From: JAGVPT01 sp035505655
Lineage (GTDB): Bacteria > Bacteroidota > Ignavibacteria > UBA10030 > UBA8401
NCBI GenBank assembly: GCA_035505655.1
Contig: DATJQP010000098.1
Coordinates: 1 to 64,000 of the forward strand
Direction of reading: 5' to 3'
DNA length: 64,000 nt
Numbering within the stretch: the stretch's first letter is position 1; each line of letters starts with the position of its first letter. A program made the position numbers and the translations under genes. The notes beneath the pieces were generated by a model. It did no database searches. It had not been told where the DNA came from and saw nothing but the letters and a program-made list of their open reading frames with translations. Shown piece after piece: positions 62,640 to 64,000 of the stretch.

Positions 62640-62791
62640 CAGAGTTACTCCCGGCCTTCGCTGCCTCAGCCCGGCCTTGCGACGAGCAGGCAGTCCATTC
62701 TGGTTTCAACGGAGCGGAAGTGATTGTTACAGATCCACTCTTCATCAATGGACTCTCGTTGGAGAGGGCAGCCACCATCGTGAAACCTTCT
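62640..62791. other. Short intergenic gap in the glycosyltransferase cluster
   Basis: 152 bp between two glycosyltransferase genes; no gene recognised. It holds the GGGAG ribosome site of the downstream TTG-start gene and otherwise no clear hairpin, so read-through transcription is likely. Confidence 0.4.
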
Positions 62792-63910
62792 TCATGCCTC
62801 GTGAGCGAGGTTTTCATACAGCATCGCTGTCGCATCCGCGGCGCGCTCGATCGTCCGCTCGCGACAAAATTCCCCGATCGCCGGCCCGTATTCTTCACGG
62901 GAATGAGTCAGCGATGTCTCCAGCGCAGACTTCAATCCTCCCTCGACCGAGTGGTCGTACATAATTCCAATCGTGTGCTCGTCGAATATTTCGGGGAACC
63001 ATCCAAGGTTGGGGACGATGAGGGGACACTCGAATGACGAAAAGAGCATCGCGGTGCCGGAGTGGAGAGTCTCGCGAAACGGAAGGACGCCGAAGTCTGC
63101 GGCTCGCATATACAACTGCACTTCATCATCGGGAATCCTTCGGAACTCAAAAGCAATTCTCGCATCTCCGGCCGCTGCATCACGGAGCGAACGTTCATAC
63201 GCGGGATCGGAACATTGCCCGACGACAAGCAACCGAACCGATCGCTTTGGCCTCCACTCGCTGAACGATTCGATCAAATCGAGAAGCCCCTTATACGGGA
63301 GAACCGTACCGAAAAAAAGATAGACTCGATCCCGAGAGCCTATGCGAAGGCGTCTGCGTGCAGAGCGGACCTGCACTGAATCGGCGTAGAGGCCGCGGTA
63401 ATGCGGGTGAGGCGTGTACACGACACCTTCGCTTCTCCCAAACTCTTCCCAGATGAGCCTCCTGGCCGCCAACGACAGGGAAAGAATCGCGTCGCTCATC
63501 GTCGCCATGGAAAAAAGAAAGAACCGCTCAACTCGTCGGTGCGCTGCGTCATGGGCACGCTCATTATGAAAGGTCCATGCAATTTTAATCCCTGAGCAAC
63601 GGCACACAGCAATCGCCAGAAGGAACCGAACCGACCTGAGGAACGCCGCGATTCCACTTTTGCTCGCATAAATGCGGTGCAAGAAATGGAAATGGAGCAC
63701 GATGCACTCTCTGTCCGGGCGGTGACCGCTGCGCCGCAACAGAGCATACCAGTGTTTCGGCAGTGAAAGGAAGAACTCCCGGAAATCCAAGGAACGCATT
63801 TCAATCCCCGGATGGCGTGTTCCGACGGCGGAGTGGAGCGACGTCAAGTGCGGGTTTTGAGCGTTGACGAGGGGTTCGACATAGACGATTGCCCGCCGCG
63901 TGCGAGTCAT
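62792..63910 (-). CDS. Glycosyltransferase, GT-B (family 4-like)
   Basis: 372 aa from ATG 63910, with GGGAG 8 nt upstream and one base after a candidate upstream stop; the frame to 63955 is less likely. N-terminal AIVYVEPLVNAQNPHLTSLH, HFHFLHRIYAS and WTFHNERAHD. C-terminal domain: YLFFGTVLPYKGLLDLIESFS, LLVVGQCSDPAYE, YMRAADFGVLPFRETLHSGT. A GT-B enzyme of surface polysaccharide synthesis. Donor unknown. Confidence 0.88.
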   Translation of the reverse strand: MTRTRRAIVYVEPLVNAQNPHLTSLHSAVGTRHPGIEMRSLDFREFFLSLPKHWYALLRRSGHRPDRECIVLHFHFLHRIYASKSGIAAFLRSVRFLLAIAVCRCSGIKIAWTFHNERAHDAAHRRVERFFLFSMATMSDAILSLSLAARRLIWEEFGRSEGVVYTPHPHYRGLYADSVQVRSARRRLRIGSRDRVYLFFGTVLPYKGLLDLIESFSEWRPKRSVRLLVVGQCSDPAYERSLRDAAAGDARIAFEFRRIPDDEVQLYMRAADFGVLPFRETLHSGTAMLFSSFECPLIVPNLGWFPEIFDEHTIGIMYDHSVEGGLKSALETSLTHSREEYGPAIGEFCRERTIERAADATAMLYENLAHEA

Positions 63911-63911
63911 G

Positions 63912-64000
63912 TCATCCACTCCCTGCGCGTGCGTCGGCCTCACGGACAATCTCACGCCCTTCGCAAGTCGAAGCGCAACGGGGAAGAAACTCCGGAGAAC
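63912..64000 (-). CDS. C-terminal fragment of a gene entering from the right edge
   Basis: An open frame (ending EIVREADARAGSG then TGA at 63912-63914) reaches the right edge of the window and stops one base before the ATG of the next gene, the spacing typical for operon neighbours. Only 28 residues are visible, so no function can be given; another glycosyltransferase is plausible from context. A different frame stopping at about 63952 cannot be excluded. Confidence 0.35.
   Translation of the reverse strand, partial: SPEFLPRCASTCEGREIVREADARAGSG

Noticed and set aside
1..64000. CRISPR arrays, tRNA or rRNA genes, insertion sequences, prophage or restriction/toxin-type defence genes
   Set aside because: I looked for spaced direct repeats, cloverleaf-like arms with CCA ends, transposase motifs and terminal inverted repeats and saw none that I could support. 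By eye I could miss a degenerate tRNA.

Overview
The window is a gene-dense, GC-rich bacterial chromosome segment with no rRNA, tRNA, CRISPR array, insertion sequence or prophage that I can see. It carries core type IX secretion (T9SS) genes: porX, a giant sprA, porV, porU and several proteins ending in T9SS-type sorting domains. It also has the tsaE-porX and porU-porV adjacencies familiar from the Bacteroidota, a glgA-linked surface lipoprotein, LptF/LptG permeases and little use of Shine-Dalgarno sites. This points to a Gram-negative member of the Bacteroidota/Chlorobiota group, perhaps an Ignavibacteria-like lineage. The lineage is inference from gene content, not a phylogeny.

Layout. Positions 1-24200 are mostly minus-strand. 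They hold a partial secreted protein, then glmU N-domain, panC, accD, tsaB, tsaE and porX in a tight run, and then sprA (7.2 kb). A plus-strand island encodes two LptF/LptG permeases. Next come a small secreted protein, an outer-membrane gluzincin/PD40/beta-barrel protein, an M6-like protein that has lost its zinc ligands, and porV. porU occupies 24192-28229, and its leader carries a terminator-like hairpin. Positions 28572-36711 are a plus-strand block: glgA, gmhB, a lipoprotein, an outer-membrane barrel, rpiB, glyA, tatC and a polyprenyl diphosphate synthase. From about 36.7 kb to the end everything is minus-strand: a zinc-ribbon protein, an SH3/NlpC lipoprotein, an iron-type ABC transporter (binding protein, ATPase, fused permease), a secreted PIG-L deacetylase, and a TetR-HlyD-EmrB-TolC efflux operon. 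These are followed by a PadR-headed five-gene operon (outer-membrane protein, ChrA, c-type cytochrome, pyrimidine-dimer glycosylase family), a potassium-channel-like membrane protein, a second very large C25 (gingipain/PorU-like) protein, and a glycosyltransferase cluster that runs off the right edge.

How the genes fit together. PorX (regulator), SprA (outer-membrane translocon), PorV (shuttle) and PorU (C25 sortase) are parts of one secretion machine. The second C25 protein, which overlaps wecG by ATGA inside the glycosyltransferase cluster, suggests a link between surface-polysaccharide synthesis and anchoring of secreted proteins. The most unusual items are that wecG-C25 coupling, the M6 pseudopeptidase translationally coupled to a gluzincin-barrel protein, the PadR-chrA operon with its TATCGA operator cluster, and the channel-like protein with a non-canonical selectivity filter.
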